A DNA stretch of 44,758 nt from an uncultured Aquimarina sp. Its GTDB lineage: Bacteria > Bacteroidota > Bacteroidia > Flavobacteriales > Flavobacteriaceae. Positions 35,233 to 43,036 of the stretch are shown piece by piece. Both the position numbers and the translations under genes were made by a program. Under the pieces are notes generated by a model. That model was given only the letters and a program-made list of their open reading frames with translations. It was not told the origin of the DNA and did no database searches. The stretch lies in assembly GCA_947503135.1 (NCBI GenBank), contig CANNCQ010000023.1:1-44758 (forward strand), in the 5' to 3' direction. The stretch's first letter is position 1. Each line of letters starts with the position of its first letter.

Positions 35233-35769
35233 TTAGTTTATTAAATATACTGCGTCTTCGGCACTATTTTCGCCCCAAGAAACTTCTACTCTTTCTTTAT
35301 TTATAGCGTCCACTTGCCTACCTCTATAATTGGGTTGTATAGGTAAATGACGACTAAAACGTCTGTCTATTAACGTTAATAGCTCTACCTCTAAAGGTCG
35401 TCCAAAAGACTGTATTGCAGTTAACGCAGCTCTAATACTTCTACCGGTATACAATACATCGTCAATAAAAACCACTCGTTTTTCTTCTACTACAAAATCA
35501 ATAGTGGTTTTATTAGCTTCTAAGGTTTTATCGCTTCTTCTAAAATCGTCTCTAAAAAAGGTAATGTCTAAAAAACCCATTTTTAAGTCCGATATCCCGT
35601 AATCATTAATCAAAATTTGCTTTAACCTTTCCGCAACAAAAACACCTCTAGGCTGAAGCCCTATGAGTACTGTATTTTCAAAAGCGTCGTGATTCTCAAT
35701 TAATTGACAAGCCAATCGGTGAAGAATAATATCTATTTCTTTTCCATTAAGTAGTACTTTTCGGCTCAT
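35233..35769 (-). CDS. pyrR: PyrR: pyr regulator / uracil phosphoribosyltransferase
   Basis: A 178-residue phosphoribosyltransferase fold. The PRPP motif is VVFIDDVLYTGRSIRAAL, the flexible-loop region RDDFRRSD, and the C-terminal GRQVDAINKERVEVSW is typical of PyrR. In other bacteria it binds pyr mRNA to cause attenuation and also makes UMP. The 92 bases ahead of it show no obvious anti-terminator/terminator pair, so attenuation here is not shown. Confidence 0.93.
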   Translation of the reverse strand: MSRKVLLNGKEIDIILHRLACQLIENHDAFENTVLIGLQPRGVFVAERLKQILINDYGISDLKMGFLDITFFRDDFRRSDKTLEANKTTIDFVVEEKRVVFIDDVLYTGRSIRAALTAIQSFGRPLEVELLTLIDRRFSRHLPIQPNYRGRQVDAINKERVEVSWGENSAEDAVYLIN

Positions 35770-35861
35770 GTTGAGTGTAACAGTATAGGTTTAAAACAAA
35801 AATAATTAAAAAAGGATAAAGTTGAAGCTGAATTATGTGTAATAATTACAAAGCTCTCCAA

Positions 35862-36941
35862 CTAAATACGATTTCTGTTTTTTTCTCTATGTACCTTCCC
35901 CGAATCTGTTTCTTTAAATTCTTTTAAAAAGAAAACCTGTTTTGGTAGTTCGTACTTTTTTAAGGTATTTATAAGTTTTACCCTATTAAAAATATCTTCC
36001 GCTTTAAGCGCCAATAAGGGATCTTCGATTAATAGTATCAACTGTTGCCCCAATACCTCGTCGGACAACCACGAAATTATAAACCTATGCTTAATTACCG
36101 ACTGTAATTTACGTTCAATTTCTTCGGGGTAAAGTTTTACTCCCCCGCTATTTATTATAGTATCAAAACGCCCTTTCCATTTAAATTTTTTAGGAGAAAT
36201 TAGTTTTACAATATCATTAGTTACGATACTGCCGTCTGAAACCAAGGGGGCATCCACTACTAAACACCCTCTATTATCGGTACTTAATATTACATTTGGC
36301 AAGGCTTTAAAACAAGCATCTTCAAAAGCTCTCTTTTTTGAGTTTACCCTCCGTATTGCTATATGACTAACGGTTTCCGTCATCCCGTAAGTTTCATATA
36401 TTTTAGCTTTCTTCGTTTGAATTTGATGCCCTAAACTTTCGGATATAGGAGCGCCGCCAATGATTACTTTTTTTATATTATTAATTTCTTTTATTGCATT
36501 TTTAAGTTGCATTGGCACCATTGCAGTAAAATCGTATGTTGCTTTGATTCCCTGTAAAGGGTTTGCTTGCGGAACTACAACATCCAATCGCCAACCTAAA
36601 ACCATTGCTCTTACAAGCATCATTTTACCAGCTATATAGTTTGCCGATAAACACAAAAGTACCTTAGAACCTGCTAGCACATTAAAAAAGTTACCTGTTG
36701 CTTTAGCACTATTCATCATATGCTGTTTAGTTACATATAAAGTTTTAGGCACTCCTGTAGAGCCCGAAGTAGTTACTTTTATAAGCAACTCATTACTTAA
36801 CCATTCACAAATAAATTCACCTATCGCAATTTCATATTCCTGCCCATTGGTAATAAGTCCTTTCGCATAAATCACTAATGTTTTTTTGGTGAAGTTTTGA
36901 CCATTGAACTTAAATGAGGGATGTAGACTATCCGTTAACAT
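35862..36941 (-). CDS. menE: O-succinylbenzoate-CoA ligase, short form (MenE-like)
   Basis: A 359-residue AMP-forming ligase. The ATP motif TSGSTGVPKTLYV, YGMTETVSHIA in the middle, the hinge INSGGVKLYPEEIE and the catalytic lysine in TDSGKVHREK are present. The N-terminal domain is reduced compared with 450-500-residue ligases, as in the short MenE of Bacteroidota for menaquinone synthesis. No other men gene is in the window, so the substrate rests on family resemblance. It is followed, reading backwards on its strand, by pyrR after 92 bases and preceded by the CPBP gene after 15. Confidence 0.82.
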   Translation of the reverse strand: MLTDSLHPSFKFNGQNFTKKTLVIYAKGLITNGQEYEIAIGEFICEWLSNELLIKVTTSGSTGVPKTLYVTKQHMMNSAKATGNFFNVLAGSKVLLCLSANYIAGKMMLVRAMVLGWRLDVVVPQANPLQGIKATYDFTAMVPMQLKNAIKEINNIKKVIIGGAPISESLGHQIQTKKAKIYETYGMTETVSHIAIRRVNSKKRAFEDACFKALPNVILSTDNRGCLVVDAPLVSDGSIVTNDIVKLISPKKFKWKGRFDTIINSGGVKLYPEEIERKLQSVIKHRFIISWLSDEVLGQQLILLIEDPLLALKAEDIFNRVKLINTLKKYELPKQVFFLKEFKETDSGKVHREKNRNRI

Positions 36942-36956
36942 ATACTATAAACGATC

Positions 36957-37868
36957 TTAAAGATTACCTATTAAACGTTGTTTCCAATCACTCCATTTAT
37001 ATTTTTTTGCAAAAACAATTAATAATATAGGATATACAATAAGCAACGGTAACAAAATGGTTACTCCTACTTCTGGTTCGGAAACTTGTTTTAATATTGC
37101 ATCGGTTTGTATAACAGAATATTGAGCTGTTACCAATAAAGCACTTATTAAATTATTGGCTGCATGAAATCCTAAAGCCAGTTCCATACCATCGTCCATT
37201 AAAGTGATTACTCCTAAAAACAAACCTGTACCGATATAAAATAATTTTGCATAGACTCCAAATTGTATAATTTCCGGATTACTAAAATGCATCGCTCCGA
37301 AAATTAATGAGGTTAGCACTAAAGGCAACCAGCGGGTTTTTGATATAATTGCAAAGCCCTGCATTAGGTATCCTCGAAACACCAATTCCTCCACGCTAGT
37401 TTGTATTGGCAATAACAACACAGCGATAATCAGTAATATTGAAAATAGTTTCCAATTAAAATTCCATAAATAATCTGCTGGATTCAACTTAAAATCTACG
37501 ATTGTAGAAATTAAAATAAATAAGGTCAATATTCCAAAGGAAAACAATACCCGTTTCCATGATATTGATGTCCTACTAGTTATTAATGACTTGAAGGTTT
37601 GTGAATGTATTTTGAGCGCTACAAAAACTCCTAAAAGCGTAAAAACAAACATTAAAAGAGCAAAAAAAAGTGTAGTGTTATTATCCAAAAGCCCCATCAA
37701 ATTTCTTTGTGGTGTATTTTGCAACGCAGCAAAGCTTCCTTTTTTTAACAACCAAGCTATAAACAAAGGTATTTGACCTAAAACATAAAAAAAACCTATT
37801 ACCAAGAAACCGATAGCATAACGCCACCACTCTGTTTTTGGGAAATTTTTCACTTGGGTTAAAAACAT
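36957..37868 (-). CDS. CPBP-family intramembrane metalloprotease
   Basis: A 303-residue protein with about eight hydrophobic helices. The CPBP (Abi/CAAX-type) motifs are EELVFRG (EExxxR) in TSVEELVFRGYLM, FGAMHFSNP (FxxxH) and FHAANNLISAL. Known members cleave prenylated or membrane peptides or process bacteriocins; the substrate here is unknown. It is adjacent (15 bases) to menE on the same strand. Confidence 0.88.
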   Translation of the reverse strand: MFLTQVKNFPKTEWWRYAIGFLVIGFFYVLGQIPLFIAWLLKKGSFAALQNTPQRNLMGLLDNNTTLFFALLMFVFTLLGVFVALKIHSQTFKSLITSRTSISWKRVLFSFGILTLFILISTIVDFKLNPADYLWNFNWKLFSILLIIAVLLLPIQTSVEELVFRGYLMQGFAIISKTRWLPLVLTSLIFGAMHFSNPEIIQFGVYAKLFYIGTGLFLGVITLMDDGMELALGFHAANNLISALLVTAQYSVIQTDAILKQVSEPEVGVTILLPLLIVYPILLIVFAKKYKWSDWKQRLIGNL

Positions 37869-37924
37869 TGTATTTTTTCTTAAAATTCTCTACTAAAATA
37901 CAACTATTGATGCAATGACTTACT

Positions 37925-37932
37925 TATATTTG
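37925..37932 (+). promoter_or_regulatory. -7 promoter element of tRNA-Ser
   Basis: TATATTTG fits the Bacteroidota TAnnTTTG -7 box and lies 8 bases before the mature tRNA. A TTG at 37907-37909 is a possible -33 element, although the 15-base spacing is short. Confidence 0.6.
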
Positions 37933-37940
37933 CAAAACTT

Positions 37941-38025
37941 AGAGAGGTGGCCGAGCGGTCGAAGGCGCACGCCTGGAAAGCGTGTAAACGGCAACGTTTC
38001 GAGGGTTCGAATCCCTTCCTCTCTG
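37941..38025 (+). tRNA. tRNA-Ser (anticodon GGA)
   Basis: Acceptor stem AGAGAGG (37941-37947) pairs with CCTCTCT (38018-38024) with G as discriminator. The anticodon stem CACGC/GCGTG (37968-37972, 37980-37984) encloses a 7-base loop with GGA at 37975-37977. A long variable arm and the GGTTCGAATCC T-loop confirm class II serine. CCA is not encoded. It reads UCC/UCU codons. Confidence 0.97.
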
Positions 38026-38026
38026 C

Positions 38027-38062
38027 AAATGCGCTGTTAATTTATTACAGCGCATTTTTTAT
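38027..38062 (+). terminator. Terminator of tRNA-Ser
   Basis: Stem AAATGCGCTGT (38027-38037) / ACAGCGCATTT (38047-38057) with a 9-base loop and a T-run. Confidence 0.85.
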
Positions 38063-38089
38063 TTTTAGTAACTTTACTTAAAAGATCTC

Positions 38090-38983
38090 ATGCAATTTGG
38101 AAAAGCGCTTCATCCTGAAAATATTGACTTTTTCCTACCTGAAGATCATCCAAACACTTTACAAACTCTACAAAAAAATAATGTTACCGAATTTGAACTT
38201 AGAGTAGGTTGCGCAAAATGGAATAGACAAGATTTAAAGAATTTTTACCCTAAAGGAACTAAGGATGAGCTAGTCTATTATTCTTCTCAATTTAACAGCA
38301 TTGAACTTAACGCCACTTTTTACAACTTATTTCCTAAAGAGCAATTTCGCAAATGGCACAAAAAAACATCTAATAATTTTAAATTTTTTCCAAAATTATC
38401 ACGCCAAATTTCGCATGATTACCAACTCGATTCTAATGCCATTGAGTATAGCAAATATTTTATTGAAAATGTAAGCGAGCTAAATGAAAAATTGGGTGGA
38501 GTATTCTTACAATTACATGAAGACTTTTCTCCAAAGCACTTTAATAATTTAGAAAATTACATTATTAAATGGCCTAAACAAGTACCACTTTCCGTAGAAT
38601 TTAGACACACAAACTGGTTCAACACCTCTATTTCAAAAGATTTAAGCATTCTTTTAAATGAAAATAAAATCACAACTATCATTACTGACACTGCTGGCAG
38701 AAGAGATTTGCTTCATATGAATTTAACCACTCCAAAAGCTTTTATTCGATTTGTAGGAGCTAACCACAAAACAGATTATTCAAGGATTGACGAATGGGTA
38801 AATTGTTTAATTAATTGGAAAAATAATGGCGTTGAAGAAATAAATTTCTTTTTACATCAAAATATTGAAATTGAATCTGTAAAATTAGCAGCTTATTTAA
38901 TTAAAAAAATTAACCAACAACTGACTACTACATATAAGGCTCCAAATACTTTAGAAGATTCTCAACAAATGAGTTTATTTTAA
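38090..38983 (+). CDS. DUF72-family protein
   Basis: A 297-residue protein of the DUF72 TIM-barrel-like family (function unknown; often linked to nucleic-acid repair contexts). Family marks: RVGCAKWN near the start, FYPKGTKDELVYYSSQFNSI, ELNATFYNLFP, KFFPKLSRQISHD, VPLSVEFRHTNWF and FIRFVGAN. No signal or membrane helix. It follows the tRNA and stands alone. Confidence 0.88.
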   Translation: MQFGKALHPENIDFFLPEDHPNTLQTLQKNNVTEFELRVGCAKWNRQDLKNFYPKGTKDELVYYSSQFNSIELNATFYNLFPKEQFRKWHKKTSNNFKFFPKLSRQISHDYQLDSNAIEYSKYFIENVSELNEKLGGVFLQLHEDFSPKHFNNLENYIIKWPKQVPLSVEFRHTNWFNTSISKDLSILLNENKITTIITDTAGRRDLLHMNLTTPKAFIRFVGANHKTDYSRIDEWVNCLINWKNNGVEEINFFLHQNIEIESVKLAAYLIKKINQQLTTTYKAPNTLEDSQQMSLF

Positions 38984-39117
38984 ATTTTGCACTTCCTTTA
39001 TTAATTTTTCACTACTAATTAAACAAAATGTTTCTCTATTGTTACTAAAACGTTATCAAGGCTTTTATGGCTTGTTAGTTGATAAGTTTTCATAATAATC
39101 CTTAAAAAATTAAACTT

Positions 39118-39903
39118 ATGTCACGTAAACACGAAGTAAACATTAAAAAAAGCAATTTAATCAACATTCAATTATTAATTATTGCCATCCTTAGTTTCTC
39201 ATATTTTATGTATGAAGTCAGTATTTATTCTGAACCTAGTAAAAATATAGCCGAAAAAGTATATACTCCCGAAGATAACAGTAAAGATCCTGATGAAATA
39301 TATGGTGGTGTTGAAGTATATGCAGAGCCTGTTATTGAAACAAAACCTATTAAACAGCAAACAAGTTTAGATGTACCTGTTGAAATTGTAAAAAATGACA
39401 CTCCTGAAGTTGAGACTACCATTGAAACGAAACCAGAGGTAACTGAGCAACCTAAATTGGTAGAAGGTAAAACCTCCGAAACTATTAAAAAGACTCCATC
39501 ATTCACAAAAAAAGGAGTCTCAAAAACCAAAAAAAAAGTGCTTTATTCAACTAAAACAGTAGACTTTTTACCCGTTTTTCCCGGCTGTGATAAATACAGT
39601 ACAAATGCAGAAAGAGCTGTATGTTTTGAGAAAAAAGTAACCCGTTTAATATTACGTAAGTACAACAGTCGAATTGGCGAAGAATTAGGGCTTAAAGGAA
39701 GACAGCGAATTATGCTATACTTCGAAATAAATCAAAATGGTGAGGTTTCAAACATACGAGCTAGCAGTAAAGCAAAAATATTTGATTTAGAGAAAGAAGC
39801 TATTCGTGTAGCTAAAAAGCTCCCTATTATGGAACCTGCACGAGCTGGTAACGAAAAAGTTAAAATGGCTTATTCTGTACCTATTGTTTTTGATGCTCAG
39901 TAA
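39118..39903 (+). CDS. TonB-like energy transducer protein
   Basis: A 261-residue protein with a short cytosolic tail, one transmembrane helix (LINIQLLIIAILSFSYFMYE), a Pro/Glu/Thr/Lys-rich spacer (about 45-150) that could span the periplasm, and a TonB C-terminal-like domain (GRQRIMLYFEINQNGEVSNI, EAIRVAKKLPIMEPARAGNE, KVKMAYSVPIVFD). It would pass proton-motive energy to TonB-dependent receptors. No exbB/exbD is adjacent. Its last third is repeated in decayed form at 41035-41207, on the far side of the LipL32-like gene. Confidence 0.85.
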   Translation: MSRKHEVNIKKSNLINIQLLIIAILSFSYFMYEVSIYSEPSKNIAEKVYTPEDNSKDPDEIYGGVEVYAEPVIETKPIKQQTSLDVPVEIVKNDTPEVETTIETKPEVTEQPKLVEGKTSETIKKTPSFTKKGVSKTKKKVLYSTKTVDFLPVFPGCDKYSTNAERAVCFEKKVTRLILRKYNSRIGEELGLKGRQRIMLYFEINQNGEVSNIRASSKAKIFDLEKEAIRVAKKLPIMEPARAGNEKVKMAYSVPIVFDAQ

Positions 39904-39913
39904 AAGATAAATT

Positions 39914-39957
39914 AAGAATACGATGAAGAAAATGAACAACTCCATCGTATTCTTCTT
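39914..39957 (+). terminator. Terminator of the TonB-like gene
   Basis: A 12-bp stem AAGAATACGATG (39914-39925) / CATCGTATTCTT (39943-39954). A degraded copy of this hairpin lies after the duplicated gene end near 41218-41260. Confidence 0.75.
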
Positions 39958-40094
39958 CTACTAAAGTCTTAGTTACCTCCTTAAGGCACATATATAAAAA
40001 CCATAACAAATTAAAAATCAATACAATAAAGTGATTCCTATAATGTTATTCAAAATAAAAAAGGTAAATTGGCGCATCAAATAAAACAAAATAT

Positions 40095-40775
40095 ATGAAA
40101 TCAATTAAAAATTTAAGCTTATTCTTTTTTTTCCTATTTGCTGTAAGCAATGTCAACGCCCAAAAATTAAAGGCTTTCGGAAGTTCTATTGAAAAAGAAA
40201 TAGGTCCATTAAAAAAAAGAGTACCCTATTTAGATGTAACTAGTTATTTAGGGCATGCGTCCCCTGGTACAGAAAGTGAAATAAAAGACGGCAAGAAGTT
40301 TTACTATATTTATTTATGGATTCCTGCTCTAACAACAGAACTAGGTTTAAGAATGATATCACCTGCAGGAAATTCTAAAACTAAAAACCCTATAATTGGA
40401 GCTGGATACAATGAAAATAAAAACTCTAAAGATTTTTTTGACACTTATATTACTTTAGAAAGATCAAGTGTTTTTTCTAAATCTGGTATCGCAGGTGCCG
40501 CAAATGCAAATTGGACAACACTTAAGAAAAATGACGATAGTGGAGAAATGCCAAAACAACCGAGTGGTAGAAAATACAATTCCCTTTTACGCTATAAAAG
40601 TCAGGCTGGAGATCCACTAAAAGCACTATCAAGAGGCCTTTACAGAATAGGGTTTACGACCTACAAGAAAGGAGAAGTAAGCGGAACATTTTTAGCACAA
40701 TTAGGTTCTCCCGTGAAACTACCTGGTGTAGTAATGTCAAACACTATTGAAGGTCTTTTAGAACAAATGAACTAA
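40095..40775 (+). CDS. Secreted LipL32-family protein
   Basis: A 226-residue protein with a cleavable signal (FFFFLFAVSNVNA|Q) but no lipobox cysteine, so it is exported without a lipid anchor. The mature part matches my recollection of LipL32, the major surface protein of pathogenic Leptospira (PF12103): YYIYLWIPALTTELGLRMIS, the DTYITLERSS segment, GRKYNSLLRYK and SRGLYRIGFTTYKKGEVSGT. The whole domain is covered. Leptospiral LipL32 binds matrix proteins and calcium in vitro; no role can be carried over to a flavobacterium. It sits between the TonB-like gene and its decayed copy. Confidence 0.85.
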   Translation: MKSIKNLSLFFFFLFAVSNVNAQKLKAFGSSIEKEIGPLKKRVPYLDVTSYLGHASPGTESEIKDGKKFYYIYLWIPALTTELGLRMISPAGNSKTKNPIIGAGYNENKNSKDFFDTYITLERSSVFSKSGIAGAANANWTTLKKNDDSGEMPKQPSGRKYNSLLRYKSQAGDPLKALSRGLYRIGFTTYKKGEVSGTFLAQLGSPVKLPGVVMSNTIEGLLEQMN

Positions 40776-40827
40776 TTAGACATTTTCCTATTTAATATTA
40801 AAAGGCATACTTTTTAACAACTCAAAC

Positions 40828-40868
40828 AAAGCGATTAATTTCTTAATTGAATTTAATCGCTTTTCTTT
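40828..40868 (+). terminator. Terminator of the LipL32-like gene
   Basis: Stem AAAGCGATTAA (40828-40838) / TTAATCGCTTT (40853-40863), then a T-rich run. Confidence 0.8.
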
Positions 40869-40879
40869 TATTAAAAAAT

Positions 40880-40975
40880 GAATTAAAAACAAAATACATC
40901 GTTTTGGCTAAGAGCTAACTTGAAAGTTTTTCACTTTTTACTATTCTACTTGCCATATTCAAAACGACAATTCTT
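40880..40975 (+). repeat. Relic right half of an attC-like repeat
   Basis: The blocks AAAACAAAATA, TTTTGGCTAA, GAGCTAACTTGAAAG and CTACTTGCCATATTCAAAACG follow one another in the same order and spacing as in the right halves of sites A, C and D. The expected GTT box is decayed (ACGACAATT). The left half is absent; the LipL32 gene terminator sits in its place. A remnant of the same repeat family 34 kb from the array. Confidence 0.6.
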
Positions 40976-41034
40976 TAGAAGATAAAAATGAAATGCGCTA
41001 AAACACATAGCTTTAACTATTTTTAAGGACCATA

Positions 41035-41207
41035 AATCAAATGCCAAGGTTTCGAATATATCTGCTAACAGTAAAACAGAGAAAATGATTTAAAGAAAAA
41101 GGTTATTCGTGTAACCAAAAGCTCCATATTATGGAACCTGTGCGAGCTCTGGTAACGAAAAAGTTAAAATGGCTTATTCTGTACCTATTGTTTTTGATGC
41201 TCAGTAA
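41035..41207 (+). pseudogene. Decayed copy of the TonB-like gene 3' end
   Basis: Bases 41035-41207 repeat 39729-39903. The last ~55 bases before and across the stop are identical (AAAGTTAAAATGGCTTATTC through GATGCTCAGTAA), while the upstream part has several indels and substitutions and an in-frame stop. The following terminator region is also copied. The open frame beginning at 41131 is a by-product in another frame. This is a partial duplication flanking the LipL32-like gene. Confidence 0.85.
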
Positions 41208-41235
41208 AAGGTATATTAAGAATACGATAAAGTTA

Positions 41236-41536
41236 TCCACTTACTTCATCGTACTCTTTTATCATAAAGTATTCTACAATTACTCTTTTGACTTCTTCAA
41301 TTCTTTTGGAAGTAATTGGAAGTTTTCTCACAAAGCCAATAATATAATCACCTCCTTTATTTAATTCTTTTAACTGCCCTAGTAAACAAATAACTTCTTA
41401 TGTTTAATATAATTTGATTTGGCACTTCAAAAAGTAAAACACCTCAACTTTAGTTAAGTAGTAAAAATCATTCAATTACACCCTGAATTACTTATATTTA
41501 GAGTTATATATAACTGCATACATTCAAAATTAAAAA
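41236..41536. other. Intergenic stretch with a possible gene scrap on the minus strand
   Basis: No complete gene. The minus strand is open from 41397 to a stop at 41233-41235 and reads coding-like sequence without a start (LKELNKGGDYIIGFVRKLPI, TSKRIEEVKRVIVEYF). It may be a gene remnant or chance. The rest, up to the lipoprotein ATG at 41537, is AT-rich with nothing I can name. Confidence 0.3.
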
Positions 41537-42178
41537 ATGAAAAAAATCTGTTACATTTTAGTTGCTTGTTTATTTTTTATAGACTGCTCTAATACACAAA
41601 ATAAATTTCCCAAAAATTTTGATTATGGAAAAGTTGAAAACGGAACTTACACAAATCAGTATTTTAACTTAGAAGTTCCTATTAATCCTAACTGGATAAT
41701 TCAAAATAAAGAGCAAGTAAACAATATCATTGAAAAAGGTTCAAAACTTGTAGCTAATAACAACAAAAACACGAAAGCTCTAATTGATGCTTCTAAAATA
41801 AATACAGCATACTTACTAACCATGTTTAAATATGAAGTGGGAGCTGCCGTAAATTATAATCCTTCTTTAATTATTGTTGCTGAAAATATAAAAGATACCC
41901 CTGGAATTAAGAGAGGAAGTGATTACTTATTTCACACAAAAAATATTTTAGAGCAGGCTCAAATAAAATATAATTTTGAAAAAGAAATTTACGAAAAACA
42001 AATAGGTAATTCATCTTTTGATGTTATGGAGTCTACTATCGATGTGATTGGTAAAACAATTACTCAAGACTATATTTCAGCTATAAAAAATGGGTTTAGC
42101 CTCTCTTTTATCATTTCATATCTTAATGAAGATGAAAAAAAGGAACTGTACCGTATTATTGAAAATATAAAGATATAG
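41537..42178 (+). CDS. Hypothetical lipoprotein
   Basis: A 213-residue protein with a lipoprotein signal (MKKICYILVACLFFIDCSN, probable lipidated cysteine at 17). The mature part, ENGTYTNQYFNLEVPINPNW then a long helical stretch and IEKQIGNSSFDVMES-like strands, resembles the small lipoproteins that load a PsbP/MOG1-like fold, but I cannot assign it. RDD-family gene follows after 104 bases. Confidence 0.7.
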   Translation: MKKICYILVACLFFIDCSNTQNKFPKNFDYGKVENGTYTNQYFNLEVPINPNWIIQNKEQVNNIIEKGSKLVANNNKNTKALIDASKINTAYLLTMFKYEVGAAVNYNPSLIIVAENIKDTPGIKRGSDYLFHTKNILEQAQIKYNFEKEIYEKQIGNSSFDVMESTIDVIGKTITQDYISAIKNGFSLSFIISYLNEDEKKELYRIIENIKI

Positions 42179-42282
42179 TTGATTTTAAAAACAGCATTCA
42201 TTAACAAGGGTTTATATTTATCACTTCAAGATTTAAGGCCTTCAATTAAACTCAATAAACCTCCATAATAAGCACTAAAAAA

Positions 42283-42768
42283 ATGAAAAATCAAGAAACT
42301 TTAAATACCATTAACGATCCGCAGCAAATGAAAATGGCTGGGTTTGGTCCTCGCTGGGGTGCTTTATTAGTAGATGGCAATATTCTTCTATTAGTTACTA
42401 TCTTATTTCTTCAATCATCAATACCAATGTTAACAAGTTCGAATTTTGATATTTCTAAATTAAGCGACTCTTTTATAATGGGAAGTGTTTTAGTGTATTT
42501 ACTCGGAATACCCTTACTTCGAATTCTGTATCAATCAATTTTTGAATGTTCGAAATTTCAAGGAACACCCGGAAAAATGGCTGTAAAAATTAAAGTTGTA
42601 AACATGCAGGGTGAAAGAATTACTTTTCTTCAAGCATTAGGAAGAAATTTAGGTAAAATCCTTTCTGGACTAATCCTTTTTATCGGTTTTTTTATGGCAA
42701 TATGGACTGACAAAAAACAAGCATTACATGATCAAATGGCAAATACATATGTCGTTTTAAAAAGGTAA
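42283..42768 (+). CDS. RDD-family membrane protein
   Basis: A 161-residue membrane protein of the RDD family (PF06271): the Arg in AGFGPRWGALLVDGNILLLV, the first Asp in LVDG, helix pairs ILLLVTILFLQSSIP and SVLVYLLGIPLLRILYQSIF, GTPGKMAVKIKVVNMQGERI, and the terminal DKKQALHDQMANTYVV. Such proteins are thought to act in transport or ion exchange. Possibly cotranscribed with the preceding lipoprotein. Confidence 0.88.
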   Translation: MKNQETLNTINDPQQMKMAGFGPRWGALLVDGNILLLVTILFLQSSIPMLTSSNFDISKLSDSFIMGSVLVYLLGIPLLRILYQSIFECSKFQGTPGKMAVKIKVVNMQGERITFLQALGRNLGKILSGLILFIGFFMAIWTDKKQALHDQMANTYVVLKR

Positions 42769-43006
42769 TTTATTACTATACTACGTAATGGCAATTTTAT
42801 ATTTACAAGATGTTTGTTTTCAGTTTCATCGTCCTGCAATCGAAATTCGAAAAACAATAAGATCATCAGACTATCGTTCTTTTCTACAAATTTAAAAGCA
42901 GACATGTCTATTTAGCGTATAATTTTTCTACAATTAGAATACTCTTGTACATCCAAAAAGAAACTATTAATTGCGTTATATAATTCAGCGACAAAAAAGA
43001 TATAAT

Positions 43007-43014
43007 TATCTTCG
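43007..43014 (+). promoter_or_regulatory. Possible -7 element of the SDR gene
   Basis: TATCTTCG, close to the Bacteroidota TAnnTTTG box, 22 bases before ATG 43037. No clear -33 partner. Confidence 0.35.
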
Positions 43015-43036
43015 CCAAAATTAGCATTAAAGCAAT

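Noticed and set aside
41131..41364. 77-residue ORF over the duplicated TonB-like end
   Set aside because: It reads the duplicated DNA in a different frame from the parent gene and continues into unrelated spacer; by-product of the duplication.
42788..42895. A 35-codon ORF (MAILYLQDVCFQFHRPAIEI...) between the RDD and SDR genes
   Set aside because: It has ATG and stop but no ribosome-binding signal, no recognisable family and lies in an AT-rich spacer; it could be a small gene or scrap, but nothing in the sequence supports calling it.
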